A DNA stretch of 21,652 nucleotides from Pelargonium nanum (GCA_036897485.1 JAYMTF010001725.1:1-21652), one strand, 5' to 3'; positions 8,760 through 20,470 are shown, counted from the stretch's first letter. Notes: generated from the sequence alone by a model not told the origin. Made by a program: numbers and translations.

Positions 8760-11700
8760 ATGTCGTTTTCCTCCACGAAAGTCTTCTTCCAACGCTTCTG
8801 TATTGACGGATACCATATGGAAAGTGGCACTACGCATGGAAACTTCTTCTCTAGCGATCTCCTGCCATCCCTTGGAGCCAGAATCAATCAGGCAACCAAG
8901 CTTCGAAGATACATAATTTCACCTTTCAATCCCCGGTATAGGTGATGATCATGTCCTTGCCCAGTTTTGGTTATATCAAATGTTTCCTTTTTCCATTTTA
9001 ACTGATGCTTGAACACCATTGCTGCTCATTTCAGGATTTGGGAGAATTTACTGGTTGTCCTAGTTGTATACTCAGCATGGATTTGTCCATTCGAGTTCGC
9101 GTTCCTAACTTACAAGCAAGATGCACTTTTCATCTTTGACAACATTGTCAATGGCTTCTTTGCCATCGACATTGTTCTCACTTTTTTTGTTGCATATCTC
9201 GACAGCCAATCTTATCTGCTTGTTGACGATCCAAAAAAAATAGCAATAAGGTGGATGCAGTTTCCGCTGCCTTTCTTCAGACAATATATATGTGTGTGTT
9301 AAAACAAATTGTTTAGTTTCACTCAGTGAAACCAACTGAACTTTTGGTGATGTCCCACTTTCAGGTACATATCCACCTGGTTTATTTTCGATGTATGTTC
9401 AACTGCACCACTTCAGTCTCTCAGCCTCATTTTCACAAATCATAGCAGCGAACTTGGTTTTAAACTGCTCAACATGCTAAGACTCTGGCGTCTCAGACGA
9501 GTCAGCTCTCTATTCGCAAGGTACATTTCTCCAAAATATTAAAGACTTAATAAAAGATCACATTATTTACCAGTTTGCTTGCTTCTCATCAGACTCGAGA
9601 AGGACATCCGATTCAACTATTTCTGGACTCGATGTGCAAAGCTCATTTCTGTAAGACACAGAAGACTTCAGTTTTTTCTCTTCAACTAGATAATAATATA
9701 TGTAATCCTGGACACTGAAAGCTAGACTGCGCTGCCTGATTTCAGGTAACTCTATTTGCAGTACACTGTGCTGGATGCATTAACTATCTGATTGCAGACA
9801 AATATCCCGATCCAAAGAAAACCTGGATCGGTGCAGTTTACCCAAATTTTAAAGAAGACAGTCTTTGGAACAGATACGTGACTTCGATGTACTGGTCTAT
9901 TACAACGCTAACTACGACTGGTTATGGGGACTTGCATGCTGAAAACCCAAGGGAGATGTTGTTTGATATCTTCTACATGTTATTCAACTTGGGTTTGACA
10001 TCTTACCTCATTGGAAACATGACAAATCTTGTCGTGCACTGGACCAGCCGTACAAGAAATTTTGTGAGTTCTCAATGAACCTCTGTTGTTTCATCTGATT
10101 CTCCAGCCGCAAAAAGCAAAACCTGAAAAAAAAAACGATTCAGCAGAACAATTGAACAAGTTCTACGTCCAGCAGAATTAGAAAGTTTATCATCTATGAA
10201 ACAGAAATACTTCAAAGAAAACAATAGGCAATAAGTATCAGGATCTACTAATTTTCAACTGCAGTATAGAGCTTGTTTGCCACAGTAAAACTGATTTCAG
10301 CAACAAAAGTTTCTAGTCAAATCCATTGATTCTTTAAACTATTTTAATGTTTCTTCGAAATACTATACATATTAGCTGTAGAGTACTAACGTTGCATTCG
10401 ATTCTGATGCAATAGAGGGATAGTGTCAGAGCTGCTTCAGAATTCGCATCACGAAATCAGCTGCCCCCACGCATTGAGGATCAACTGTTATCGCACATAT
10501 GCCTGAAGTTCAAAACAGAGGGATTGAAGCAGCAAGAGACCATGAATGGTCTGCCGAAAGCCATTCGTTCAAGCATTGCAAATTATCTCTTCTTGCCAGT
10601 TGCTCAGCAAGCTTATCTTTTCCAAAGGGTTTCTCAAGACTTCCTTTTCCAACTGGTAATCTTCAAAAAGCTCATTAGAATGTTTATTTTACCACTAGAA
10701 CATAAAGGAAAATGATCATGTCCCAAGAGGTCTTTGTATCTTTTATCATATTTGCCAAAAATAAGTTCGGCCTAAACTCCACAAATATGATAATGAAGTT
10801 TACTATTTCCTAAAAGGTATCAGAAATGGAGGCCGAGTACTTCCCTCCTAAGGAAGATGTAATGCTGCAGAACGAGGCTCCAACAGATCTCTACATACTG
10901 GTCTCTGGAGTGGTGGTCAGTATCAATGAGCTAATCTTATGTAGTTTCTGTGAAATGCCTATTTCTGATATTAATTTGTTGTGGAAATGATTTTTGTTCC
11001 AGGAGCTGATATCCTACGCAGACGGTCATGATCAGGTATGTAATCTAATCGAGGGTCCTATTTTCTGAAAACTAAATAAAACACTGTGACGAAACGCAAA
11101 TCTAACTTTGCATGCATATATACCAGGTGATAGGAAAGGCAGTTGCAGGAGAGATATTTGGAGAAATTGGGGTTTTGTGTTATAAGCCACAGCCTTTCAC
11201 AGCTCGGACCACTGAGCTTTCTCAAATACTGCGACTCAACAGAACTGCATTGATGAATACCATACAGGCAAATGTGGAAGATGGACACATTATCATGAAC
11301 AATCTTTTCCTGGTATGTATCATAAAAGAGAACTCCTAGAGTGATCAGATGATTAATTGTCTTATTTTCAAAAAACAAGAAAACTAAAGCTATGTATGTA
11401 ATCTTAACAGAAATTGAAATCATTAGAAAGCTTAGGATACGGATATCCGAACGCGGATCCAGGAACTATCCTGAATGGACAGCTAGATGGAGAAACAACA
11501 GGAGAAAGTTGCATCCATGCTGGATGCCAAGATTGCCCACATGCAGATCAATCAGTCCTGGAAGGAGGGGACAGGAATATCACGGAACCAGAGGCTAGAG
11601 AGAAGAGAGAAGTAGGCACAGGTCACAACCTAAATAGATTTGTGAATTCGATTCCAGAGGATGGTGAAACAGCTCTTCAAATAGCTGTTGGCAAGGGGCA

Positions 11701-12462
11701 TGTTGGAATGGTCAAAGTTTTGCCGGAGGGAGGAGCAAATGTAAAACATCCAGACAGTAGAGGATGGACTCCAAAAGCTTTAGCTGAACAGCAAAAAAAT
11801 AGAAGCATATATGACATTTTACTCGGTTATGAAAACCACCAAACGGTGGATGAGCATAGAATAGATTTGATCGAGCAAGAAAGAGCTGACAACATCAGGA
11901 ATAGTCAAAGGAAACAATGGAGAACAGGAGGCTCCAATTCTTCAGAGTTTCACTCAAGAAAGAAACCCAAAAATGATTGCTCAGGCACTTCTAGCAGTCC
12001 TACTGATAGACTGTTGGGCTCATTCAAGAAGAGAGTCACCATACACATGCAGCTCAAGAATGGTAGTACATCAGAAAAGCAACTCAACAAATTAATACTC
12101 TTACCTGATTCAATTAAAGAGCTGCTTAGAGTTGCTGGTAAGCTTGATTTACATAAAGTGAACCTGATAAATTCCAAGTACTAATTATTAGCCTATTCAT
12201 ATCTTAATAGATAAAAAGAAGAAATAATAGCATAGTGAATATAATGAACCAACCTTGGAACTAGAATCACAAACTTATTCCAGTAAAACATATCTTCTTT
12301 CTTCTGTTACATCCATTTGTCATACCAGAAGCTTGTTAAACTGCAGGAGAAAGGTATGGAGGCTGCAAGTTCACAAAAGTCATCGATCCAGAGAATGCAG
12401 AAATAGATGACATAAGTGTCATTCGAGATGGTGATCATCTGTTTCTTTTCCAAAATGAGTGA
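8760..12462 (+). CDS. KAT1: Shaker-type inward-rectifying K+ channel, KAT1/KAT2 group (11 exons)
   Basis: Plasma-membrane voltage-gated K+ uptake channel. Exons: 8760-8941, 9035-9250, 9365-9520, 9593-9650, 9746-10063, 10416-10655, 10817-10915, 11003-11035, 11127-11312, 11411-12137, 12347-12462. All junctions are GT-AG; the joined frame is 776 codons plus TGA. The start ([14 protein letters not shown]) matches the KAT1 N-terminus as I recall it. Approximate landmarks: S1 62-84, S2 89-115, S3 134-156; S4 with K166, R172, R175, R177, R178 and R185; S5 188-221; pore helix and filter TTTGYGD at 260-266; S6 273-300; C-linker, then a CNBD around 385-495 with GEIFGE; a variable region; one to two degenerate ankyrin-like repeats about 580-635; KHA domain about 702-776. 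Arabidopsis KAT1 has 677 residues, and the extra length lies mainly after the CNBD. KAT1 and KAT2 cannot be separated without a tree. Confidence 0.95.
9746..10063 (+). other. KAT1: Pore exon of the K+ channel (exon 5)
   Basis: This single exon (residues 205-310) carries the end of S5, the pore loop with GYGD at 263-266, and S6 up to [10 protein letters not shown]+ selectivity is expected from the intact TTTGYGD filter. T307 aligns with KAT1 T306, reported as a target of the OST1 kinase; KAT1 T308 is replaced here by N309. Confidence 0.93.
11411..12137 (+). other. KAT1: Large variable exon 10: post-CNBD region, ankyrin-like remnant, start of KHA
   Basis: At 727 nt this is the largest exon (residues 497-739). 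It holds a poorly conserved stretch with several cysteines (C530, C535, C538), then [14 protein letters not shown] (580-593), a clear ankyrin-type helix pair, and a second partial unit [12 protein letters not shown] (611-622). The usual second-helix LL is Leu-Pro here (P601). The KHA domain begins at KKRVTIH (702-708). Confidence 0.85.
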
Positions 12463-13039
12463 ACATGTGGTTTACAATGTGACCTAACAGTTATTGGTAT
12501 TCAAAAAGCATGTAACTCTTAGGAAATGTATAATGTATTAACAAAAATATTAAACTACATTAGTTTATCGAATTGGCCTCCAAACCCATTCATAATACTC
12601 AAAAACTGGATAAGTCAATCAACATGATGTGCCTCATTAATATCCTTTTGGTGGGAAATGTTGTGCAGTGAACTACATCTGCATGTAACTACTCAGAACA
12701 TCAATCAGAACCAATACATCTTATAATATTGTCACAACATGGGTCATACAGACTACAGACGGGAGAATCTAAGGAATTTTTCCTTCCTATAAGCTGCTGA
12801 TTCTGATCTGGAAGAGTGATGATCATACCATAGATGCATAGCACAAAAGTAGAAACAAGTTAAAGCACTGCTAATACTTCTTGAAAACCTGATTGTTGAC
12901 AGTCTTTGGAACCAGAAAATTATAGAGCCACGTAAATGTTACAGGATTGGTAAAAAAATTTCTCAAACTCAACTCCTTCAGGATATCCTCGAGATCATAT
13001 GTGCATCCTTTCAAAATAACATCCTTGATGTGTTAAGCA
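12463..13039. other. Convergent intergenic region / 3' UTRs
   Basis: 577 bp between the stop codons of the + strand channel and the - strand mannosidase, so both 3' UTRs and both polyadenylation regions must lie here. I see no further exon, no clear hairpin terminator and no canonical AATAAA on the + strand just after the channel stop. Confidence 0.6.
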
Positions 13040-16000
13040 TTATTGCCTCTTAATTGAACCTTGAATTGGAATAGGATGAGCTTCTGTGTTAAAAACATAC
13101 TTATCCAATGGAATGGTAGCACTATCTGCAAACAGCAAGTACAGATACTTCAATGTCTCACCCAAAAAGAAAGTTTCCATCTTGTCTCTTCTTTGAGGAG
13201 GAAGTGTAGTGACATCATTTAAGGAACTGTATCCACCAGAGTTGACCTTGGTGTGTTTCTCAAATGCTTCAAAGATCTGCCAACCCCATTCACGGTATCT
13301 GCATTATATAATTATAGGTTATAATGTTGATCAAGTAGGAAAAAACTCATCCCAATCTCAGAGTCTGAACGCTTGCAGATGAGTAGTCTAGAGTCTACAC
13401 TGTAAGGACAACGCAATATTGAATAAAGAAAAGAAACTTTAATGCTTGAGAATAAAAAATAAAACATACTTTATATCTTCTGTTATACGATATAAGACAA
13501 ACAATGATTCGACAGTTTCAGGGCGCAACAGATTATGTCGATCAGCTGGTTTGATTATTATGTCATTTACATATTTTGAGCTCTTGTTCCCACCACCAGG
13601 ACCTTCTGAAAACTCCTGATTAAATCAGAACAAGAAATCATATCATTGTTCATCATAAACAGAAGGTAATAAAGAAAATGATTATAAGAACCTATAATAA
13701 TGAAAACAAGACTACATGATCCATGTTGTGGTGGGTGTGCAGATAAACTTTTTCATTACTGATTGCAAGAAATTGAGTATATATATATTTACACACACAA
13801 CTAACCTCTGTATGGAAGTAAGCAATTTCTGGAGCGAGACCAGTGGAAGTTACTGAATACATCTCAAAACATGTCTTAGCCAGATCTTCTGCAAGCTGCA
13901 GGTTTTCCAAGTCTTCAAACGTAAGCAAATTTTCTTTCGTAGCTTTTTCCTTTGTAACACCTTTAGTTGCGCCGAGTGCGAGAGTACCAGGCAAGAAACA
14001 CACCTGAGAGAGCCGCAGATAAATTTTATATGCATGTAGAAGAAGCAAGATAAGAATGGTGATTACAAAGTTTAATCACCAATACCATGAACATTAAACA
14101 TATGTCTGTCATTAATCTATGTAAATGTAGATGTATAAGCCATAACATGGCTAAAAAATGTTAAAATAATGAAGCTATGCTACAGCCAATAGAAACATTG
14201 ATTGTTTGGGACCCTTCTTCAAACATAACAAACAAATGGCTACAGGAATATCATAAACTACAAGTTGAGCTCAACTTAAAAATAAATAATCAAATAACAT
14301 CAATTGTTTTATGTAGTTCTAGAAGAACATATACTGTTCAACGCTGCCTAGGTGTCCACCCAGAAAATAGAAACCTTCAATTCCAGGAGGTAAAATGGTA
14401 AGATAGATTCATATCAGTCAATTACAATATATCTATGCTATGCATTATGACATAAGACCTCAGTCAGGCTGCAGCCAACGATTCTTTTACCTTGAAAGAA
14501 ATAGTGTGCAGCAGAAATCTCACCGTGTTCCACCGTAATCTTCCAAGTGGAAGTAACATATTAGACGAACATTATTTTTTTCAAATGACATATAAGGGGT
14601 GCAAGATAATCAGTATTACAAAGAGAGAAGTAAATGCAAAACAATTGTAAAGAATTTCAGTGCCAAGAATTACAGAAATTAAAACCCTCTTCGATACAAC
14701 ACACGTACCAGATGATCCATTTTGGGGCTAAAAGAACCCTTAGCCCCATAAGGCAATTCCCCTACAAAAACCAATCCATTTGGGATTGATTTCCGAACAA
14801 GAAGCTTCCTAACACCCTTCATTGCTTCCTCATACATATCATGTAGATACGTCAGATTACTATCTCGGCCAGCTCCCTGTTGAAGCCACACTTTAATTAG
14901 GTATTCATAGTAGCTATCACCACGAGATCCCAGTCTAATATTTTGTCCATCGAATTCACCAGAATTAGGGCTGCAATTGTACAAGGACATGAACAACAAC
15001 AAAAATCAATTACCTCTTCAATCAGACTACCACACCCAAGGAGAAAGCACATTTCAAGCAAAAAAAAATGGAATACATAACTAAAATTATAAAAACAATA
15101 AGAAACTAATTAAAGTATTGAGTTTTTCTTGACCAGTCTTGACATGATGAACAGAAATTAGACATCCCAAAAGATGCATAGCTAATAAACATTACCCTCC
15201 AAAAGCAGCAGACATATTAATGAAACGAGCCTAGAAACTTCAAAGAAAAATAAAATATGCTTTACTGATGAAAACATTAATATATTGTCTTTGTTTGAAT
15301 CTAACATACATTGGCTTAGCTGTATGCAATACTTTTTCTAAGTAGTAAGTAGAACCAAGTTACTACCCTACTTCATCAGGTTGCTTACTAAGAGTTCAAT
15401 AAATGATTTCAGCATTATGATGATGGGGCAATGATAACCAGCATCAGCCACAGCATTAAAATGTTCACATCCAGATATGTCACTCCCCAGACCGTGATAT
15501 AGAGAGACCGACAACGGGTAATAGCTTTCTGTATATGATGAAAACAATCAGGAACATGAAACTCTGATCAACTAGTCTCTCTTGAGAGATCAGCAGCAAA
15601 TTTAAGCCTTTTACGGATAATTACAATATTATTCAGAATTATACAATACTTTCTATGGATTATTAAATGATTATTATGAGGATACCCAACTTGGGCATCC
15701 TTCAATAACCATAGATATATTTTAAGTGTTTAAAGTTAAACTACATTAAAGATTAGCAGAAAGTCCCCTTCATGTGATTAGGCTAAGTTGGCATCTGATT
15801 TAGAGACCATTTTTTTTTCTCCTGAAGGGTGCATAGCCCACCTTGGGATGTCTGAGGATGGTGCGAAATTTAAATGCGAGCATTTCTCATGGAAAATACA
15901 TGAATATGAGTAAGGGTAAATTTACCACTTTACGTCTCTTTTCATTTGTATTTGTTAAGCATCACTTCAACCCAAAAGCTCAAGCATTTAGTCGATTGGT

Positions 16001-18027
16001 CCTCTCACATGGTAGCTGGTTTGGTTTTTGAACTCTCTATGTGATGCTCATTGGGAGGCTGCATTTTGAATTCTGAAGTACATCAAAGGGGCACCTTAAA
16101 AAGGCTTGCTCTATGAAAATAAAGAGCATATGGAGATAATTTGCTATTCAGATGTAGATTGAGCAGAATGCCCTTCTAATCAAAGGTCAACTTCGAAATA
16201 TTGTCTTATTTGGAGGTAACTTAGTCTCTTGGAGAAACCAGAAACAAAATGTGGTGGCAATATTAAGTGCACAAACCAAGTATTGGCAAATGCAACATGT
16301 GAACTCATATGGTTCAAACAACTCCTAAGAAAGCTAAGATGTTATAGAATGACTCCAATAAAACTCATATGTGACAATTGGGTTGCCCGATACATTGCCT
16401 CCAATCTGGTATCTCATGAAAGGATTAAGCACATTAAGATTGATTGCCACTTTGTTAGGGAAAAGTGGGGTTTTTTTGTGTAATTGTTACTGAATTTGTC
16501 AACTCGAACAATCAACCCACGAATATCTTGATAAAGTCCCAACCAATCCTCGCATTAAGTACATATGTAACAAATTTGGTGCATATGATATCTAGACTCC
16601 AACTTGAGAGGATGTGTTAGATTATCTCTATAAATTAGGATATTATGGTAATTAGGGATTTTAATATGTTATTTATAAGGATCTTGATTGATTCTACTTC
16701 ATCTCTTTGTAATGTAAATTGGGTGTTGCCCTTTGTGAATAATACACACATATTCTCTCAATCCCACATTATCCATACAGGGTTTACACCTAGTGCCTAC
16801 ATTCTATTTTATGTAATCAATAAACAAGGGTCCTTGCCCAACCCCGCCTTAATATCAGCATGCATTGAGTATCCACACCCAAATACGGTATGCATTACAA
16901 GAAACATAGAGTAAGTCCTAAATGCTGATGCAAAACAAAATCTGCTTCAGGCAGTAACAGGAATAGTAAAATGTAATTTGAAATGGAACACACAACACAG
17001 AACCTTTAAGAGCAATTAAAGAGGACCAATAGTAGTTCAGAAAGATGGAGACGTAATTTATAGACATATTTTAGATGCAATGCCCATACCTTATGTAGAT
17101 AGGAACTAGTCCTTCCACCTTAGGGAGAGTTTTCATATGTTCCAAAACCTTCATGGCTTCCACACTGTACTTGGGATCACCAGAAACAGAACTGAGATAA
17201 TTGAACTCCAGCTGCAAAGTAGAAACTTCTGATGTACTACTCAACCCATCAGGAGCTGCATGTGCTGAGGGATCTTTTAGAACAACATCACTAAAGGGGA
17301 TAGGTGTTGGACTGGAGGTAAAAGCAGTTAGCAGACGATCAGCCAAATTCCTAGCAGTTTCTAGATAAACAATAGGTTTGGGCCCCTTAAATGTTGAGTT
17401 CCCAGATTCCCCCCCACTTAAATGATATGCACTCAAAAGACCACCCAAAACACGTATTGTAGTTTCAAACAGATTAACCTGCCCCTTCTTACTAATTCTA
17501 TCAGAAAGTTGCGTTTCAATCCATGTGCCTGCTTCAGAGACAACTTCATCGACTCCCATTATCATGGCAGTATCCAGAGCGTCGACAATGGTAGCTCCTA
17601 AGCCTCCCAACCCATCAACGCCCTGCTGGCTCACTGGCATAAGTTCATCATAGCCCATTGCAAATCTTTTATAGCCAGACCAGGCATGGATGAATGCTTT
17701 TTTGACACTTTGTTGCCTAGCGTTCCATAATAAATTGGTATTAGAAGTATCATTTCCACGTTTTTCATCAGGTGATAATCGAGGAGGAAGCTGTGGTGGT
17801 TTTCTCCATAATCTTCCAAATTTGCTGCCACCATAAATAGTACCATTGTCTTCTTTGTCATTCCCAATACCATTTGCTAGTCCATCTCTAACAGGATGAA
17901 TAGCTGTGGTATGTGTCAAAAGAAGATATGCTAAACCAAATATCATTAATAGCAATAGAAACTTCCCTGTACTACAAGTTACACAATCACGCTTTATGTT
18001 GCTGGTTTGGAAGGTCTGTGTCACCGC
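13040..18027 (-). CDS. MNS3: Mannosyl-oligosaccharide 1,2-alpha-mannosidase MNS3 (GH47), 5'-partial
   Basis: Class I alpha-1,2-mannosidase. In Arabidopsis, MNS3 removes one mannose from Man9GlcNAc2 early in N-glycan processing. Exons on the minus strand: 17090-18027, 14709-14970, 13806-14003, 13470-13615, 13040-13298. Junction phases agree, giving 600 residues then TAA. Numbered from the first residue present: signal-anchor 22-39 (type II membrane protein); proline-rich stem about 76-85; GH47 catalytic domain from about 104 to the end. Conserved acidic residues are visible in FETTIR (E188), [11 protein letters not shown] (D331) and GLAPEI (E459), and FNTEAHP (T586) carries the Ca2+-ligand threonine. 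The first exon here opens in phase 0 after an acceptor at 18028-18029, so about 25 N-terminal residues are missing, including the LPYS Golgi signal of Arabidopsis MNS3. Arabidopsis MNS3 is about 624 residues, which fits. Confidence 0.94.
14004..14708 (-). other. 705-bp MNS3 intron, nothing recognised
   Basis: Intron between the exons ending SPKMDHL and beginning VCFLPGT. A 74-codon + strand open frame at 14177-14401 shows no domain and is probably chance. Confidence 0.8.
16025..16614 (+). pseudogene. Ty1/copia polyprotein remnant (end of RT and RNase H)
   Basis: Reading + strand frames in order gives DAHWEAA...ILKYIKGAP (16043-16108), CYSDVD (16143-16160), [15 protein letters not shown] (16214-16258), then [19 protein letters not shown] and [13 protein letters not shown] (16279-16470), and finally a tail like EFVNSNNQ...[11 protein letters not shown]. 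These are the RNase H and C-terminal signatures of Copia polyproteins. At least three in-frame stops and two frameshifts break it, and no integrase or protease is present. It lies antisense inside an MNS3 intron. Confidence 0.88.
16615..16779 (+). mobile_element. 3' LTR of the copia remnant
   Basis: A purine-rich tract (cttgagaggatg) directly precedes TGTTAG at 16615. The following 165 bp, with a typical ttgtgaataatacac stretch, ends at about tccataca (16779). The TG...CA limits follow the LTR rule; the right edge is uncertain because no second LTR is present to compare. Confidence 0.6.
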
Positions 18028-18612
18028 CTGGAAAGAAAAGTAATACATAAATGTCAATTCAGAGTACAAAATCAAATATCATGTCACAAAAGACAACCAA
18101 TTTATATAATGATCTATAATATAAGTAAAAAAGTGTGGAGAAGGAGAATCAAATGGTCAGCAAAGATCCCATGATATGAAAATTTCATTTATATTTTTGG
18201 CCATTTCTCTTGCTGATATATTTCTTTTGGAGTGAAAAAAGTCTATTTCATGATGCATTGACTTAATTCAAGTATAATTGTCAGTTAAGAATGTTCAAAA
18301 TTGATGTTGAGCCAAGAGTAGGCACTACCTACTAGAAAAAAAAAGGGATCATCCGCATCAGCACTAAAGTAAACAGAACAGTGGACATGCTGTACTCTAG
18401 TGAAAACTGGGTTCTTACTAAGCAAACACTATTGAGAGGAACGAAGGAATATCTAAGATAGAAAACTTATAATTTTAAGCCATTCAAAGGTATCTTTTTG
18501 ATTTTGTCATATCTTGAATGGACCAGCAATGTGGGTATTATTAGCCATGGGCTTGATACTGTTAGGCCACATCTGATTCTGATGTTGTGACTCTATCAAG
18601 AGTGATTATAGG

Positions 18613-18720
18613 TGGTAAACTTGACTTAAACCAAAAAGCTTGAACTGATAGGTGGAGGATTCAACTAGTATATCAAGTGGCAATGGACTCTACATTCTTT
18701 CAATGTAGGATACATTAATA
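18613..18720 (-). repeat. TRIM-1 LTR (3' LTR in element orientation)
   Basis: Starts tggtaaacttgact and ends gatacattaata; 108 bp, paired with 18831-18938. Confidence 0.88.
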
Positions 18721-18830
18721 CTAATACCCCTCACGTGCAGGTCGGATAACACAACGGACTTACATGTGGACCAAAAAGGGAGGCAACAAAGACAAGTCAC
18801 TAGACCAAAACCAAACAAGCTCTGATATCA

Positions 18831-18938
18831 TGTTAAACTTGACTCCAACCCAAAAAAAACTTAAGTGGATAGGTGGACCCAACTAGTATATCAAGTAGCA
18901 AAGGACTTTACATTCTTTCAATGTGGGATACATTTACA
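18831..18938 (-). repeat. TRIM-1 LTR (5' LTR in element orientation)
   Basis: Starts tgttaaacttgact and ends gatacatttaca; shares ccaactagtatatcaag and acattctttcaatgt-type blocks with its partner. Confidence 0.9.
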
Positions 18939-20182
18939 ATAGGCAAAGGGGGCGGTTGTGCAAAGACAGATGCACAACATTCTTGCTTCTTCTTCTTTTT
19001 CACTTGAGATGACATGTCAATTTCCTAGAACTAAGACAGGGATGTCGTTTAAACAGAAACCCTTATTTATACGATATCTGTGATAAGAAATTTCCATCCA
19101 TATTTCCTATTCTGACCCTTTTGCATTATTGGTATCAAAGTATCCAAATAAAATAGGATGAGGTCGAATAACTTATGTAACAATAGTTCATTAATTATTT
19201 GAGAAAGGATAAAACTGCAAGGACTCCATAAATTTTTAGAGGTACATGTTACAGTTTAGCATTTCTCTGAGTGAGTTGAAATGCACTTTACCTGGGGCGG
19301 GGTAAACCAAGTATTGGGATAAAGGTATTTTGCCACTTAGCACTTTGCTTCTTGCCTTCTTGGAATTTCAGTTTATTTTCAATTGTTCAATTGGATATTT
19401 TAAGACTATTAAGTACTTTGTATTAGTATTTTGATGGTAGACAGCCAAATTAAATAATGTCAATCTGGTGTTTTTGAGTTATTTTCTGCTGCACAAATAT
19501 TTGCAGCAACCTTAACAACTTTTATCAGGGACCAAATTCTGACACAAGATGTATAGATTAAATTTGAAATAAAACATTAACCGAGTATCAAGAGGAAGTT
19601 TTAGCAGGACTGCTTTTTTACAATTTTTCCACGTGCAATATATATATATGTATATACAGTTGGATAACAGAAGCTAATTCTTGTTGGTGCACATTCCACA
19701 TATGAGACATTTGTTAACTAAGTTAAAAGAGAATCCTATTTTAGCAAAGAAAATACCAATCAACCTATAGCTCCTTGAGCCAAATAATAGACTCAGCACA
19801 AGGATGATAAGTGTAAACTATTCAAGAATGATCAAAGCATTAAGGATTGATAAGCAGCAACTATCGGTAATACAAAACGATAGCCATGTGTACCAAGTTT
19901 AAATTTAGCAGTAGTGAAAGTTAAAATTTAGCAAAATGCAGGCCAACATATACAAATAATACATTTTAGTATAATTAAGGTACTTATTTTGACATTGTTA
20001 AACTTTACTCAAACCTCAAAAGCTTAAGCTATTCGGTAGAGGGCCCAACTAGTATAATACATTTTAGAGATGTTCTATGTATCACTTCAACTAACTTGTT
20101 GGACACCTTTATATAGGTGAAGTAACACTAAACATTTTGATTTTTGGAAGCCACAAATGACTTTTAGCTTTCAAATTTTTAA

Positions 20183-20216
20183 TTTACAATACAAAAATTA
20201 ATTTTTGTATTGTAAA
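20183..20216. repeat. Perfect 34-bp palindrome
   Basis: tttacaatacaaaaatt followed directly by its exact reverse complement aatttttgtattgtaaa, with no spacer. It is the core of the larger imperfect hairpin 20155-20246. Confidence 0.95.
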
Positions 20217-20332
20217 ATGGACATTTTGAAATCTTAAAAGTCATTTTATTAAATGGACTGTCTAAATACATTATAATTTGAAATTTGAAATCAGATTTGG
20301 TTTAAAAACAAAGATATAATGTTATATATTTA

Positions 20333-20470
20333 GTGAGGCGCGCCTCTGTTGCACCTCATGTTCTGGTGCGCCTCGTGCACCTCGAGTGCGCCTAGTCTAA
20401 GTCGCCTCGCCTCAACCATTTTAAGGCTCCATAGTGCGCCTCGTGCCTCAAGCGCACCTCAGTGGGCTTT
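20333..20470. repeat. CpG-rich GTGCGCCTCG-type repeat block
   Basis: Multiple copies of gcgcctcg / gcacctcg words in an otherwise AT-rich region, opening with the 12-bp palindrome GAGGCGCGCCTC (20335-20346) and ending near gggctttttaaacactg. Resembles a dispersed plant repeat; family not named. The minus-strand open frame at 20392-20586 is a shadow. Confidence 0.6.

Larger units (their letters stand above)
14971..17089 (-). other. 2.1-kb MNS3 intron carrying a copia remnant
   Basis: The donor (GTATGG, reading down from 17089) and the acceptor (TTGCAG, ending at 14971) flank exons that join in frame (ATAAG + C). Apart from the copia remnant I recognise nothing: 15000-15800 is AT-rich without domains, and 15800-16020 has a short open frame without similarity. 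Confidence 0.85.
18613..18938 (-). mobile_element. Complete TRIM (miniature LTR retrotransposon), TSD ATAGG
   Basis: Two 108-bp direct LTRs (18613-18720 and 18831-18938) enclose 110 bp. On the minus strand the right LTR ends ...TTTAACA and is followed at once by TGATATCAGAGC (18830-18819), one mismatch from the initiator-tRNA-Met primer site TGGTATCAGAGC. The purine-rich tract appears as its complement, acccctcac (about 18726-18734), next to the left LTR. The 5-bp repeat ATAGG flanks the element exactly (18608-18612, 18939-18943). No coding capacity, as expected for TRIM elements, which move with proteins supplied in trans. The LTRs have clearly diverged, so the insertion is old. It lies in the same orientation as MNS3. 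Confidence 0.9.

Noticed and set aside
8551-8916. 121-codon + strand open frame overlapping channel exon 1
   Set aside because: Different frame from the channel, no domain, and it starts upstream of the TATA candidates.
14177-14401. 74-codon + strand open frame in an MNS3 intron
   Set aside because: No recognisable motif; probably chance in an AT-rich intron.
18028-18075. In-frame ATG (MILYSELTF...) upstream of the first MNS3 exon as the true start
   Set aside because: A good splice acceptor lies between it and the conserved sequence, and the preceding residues do not resemble any MNS3 N-terminus; treated as intron.
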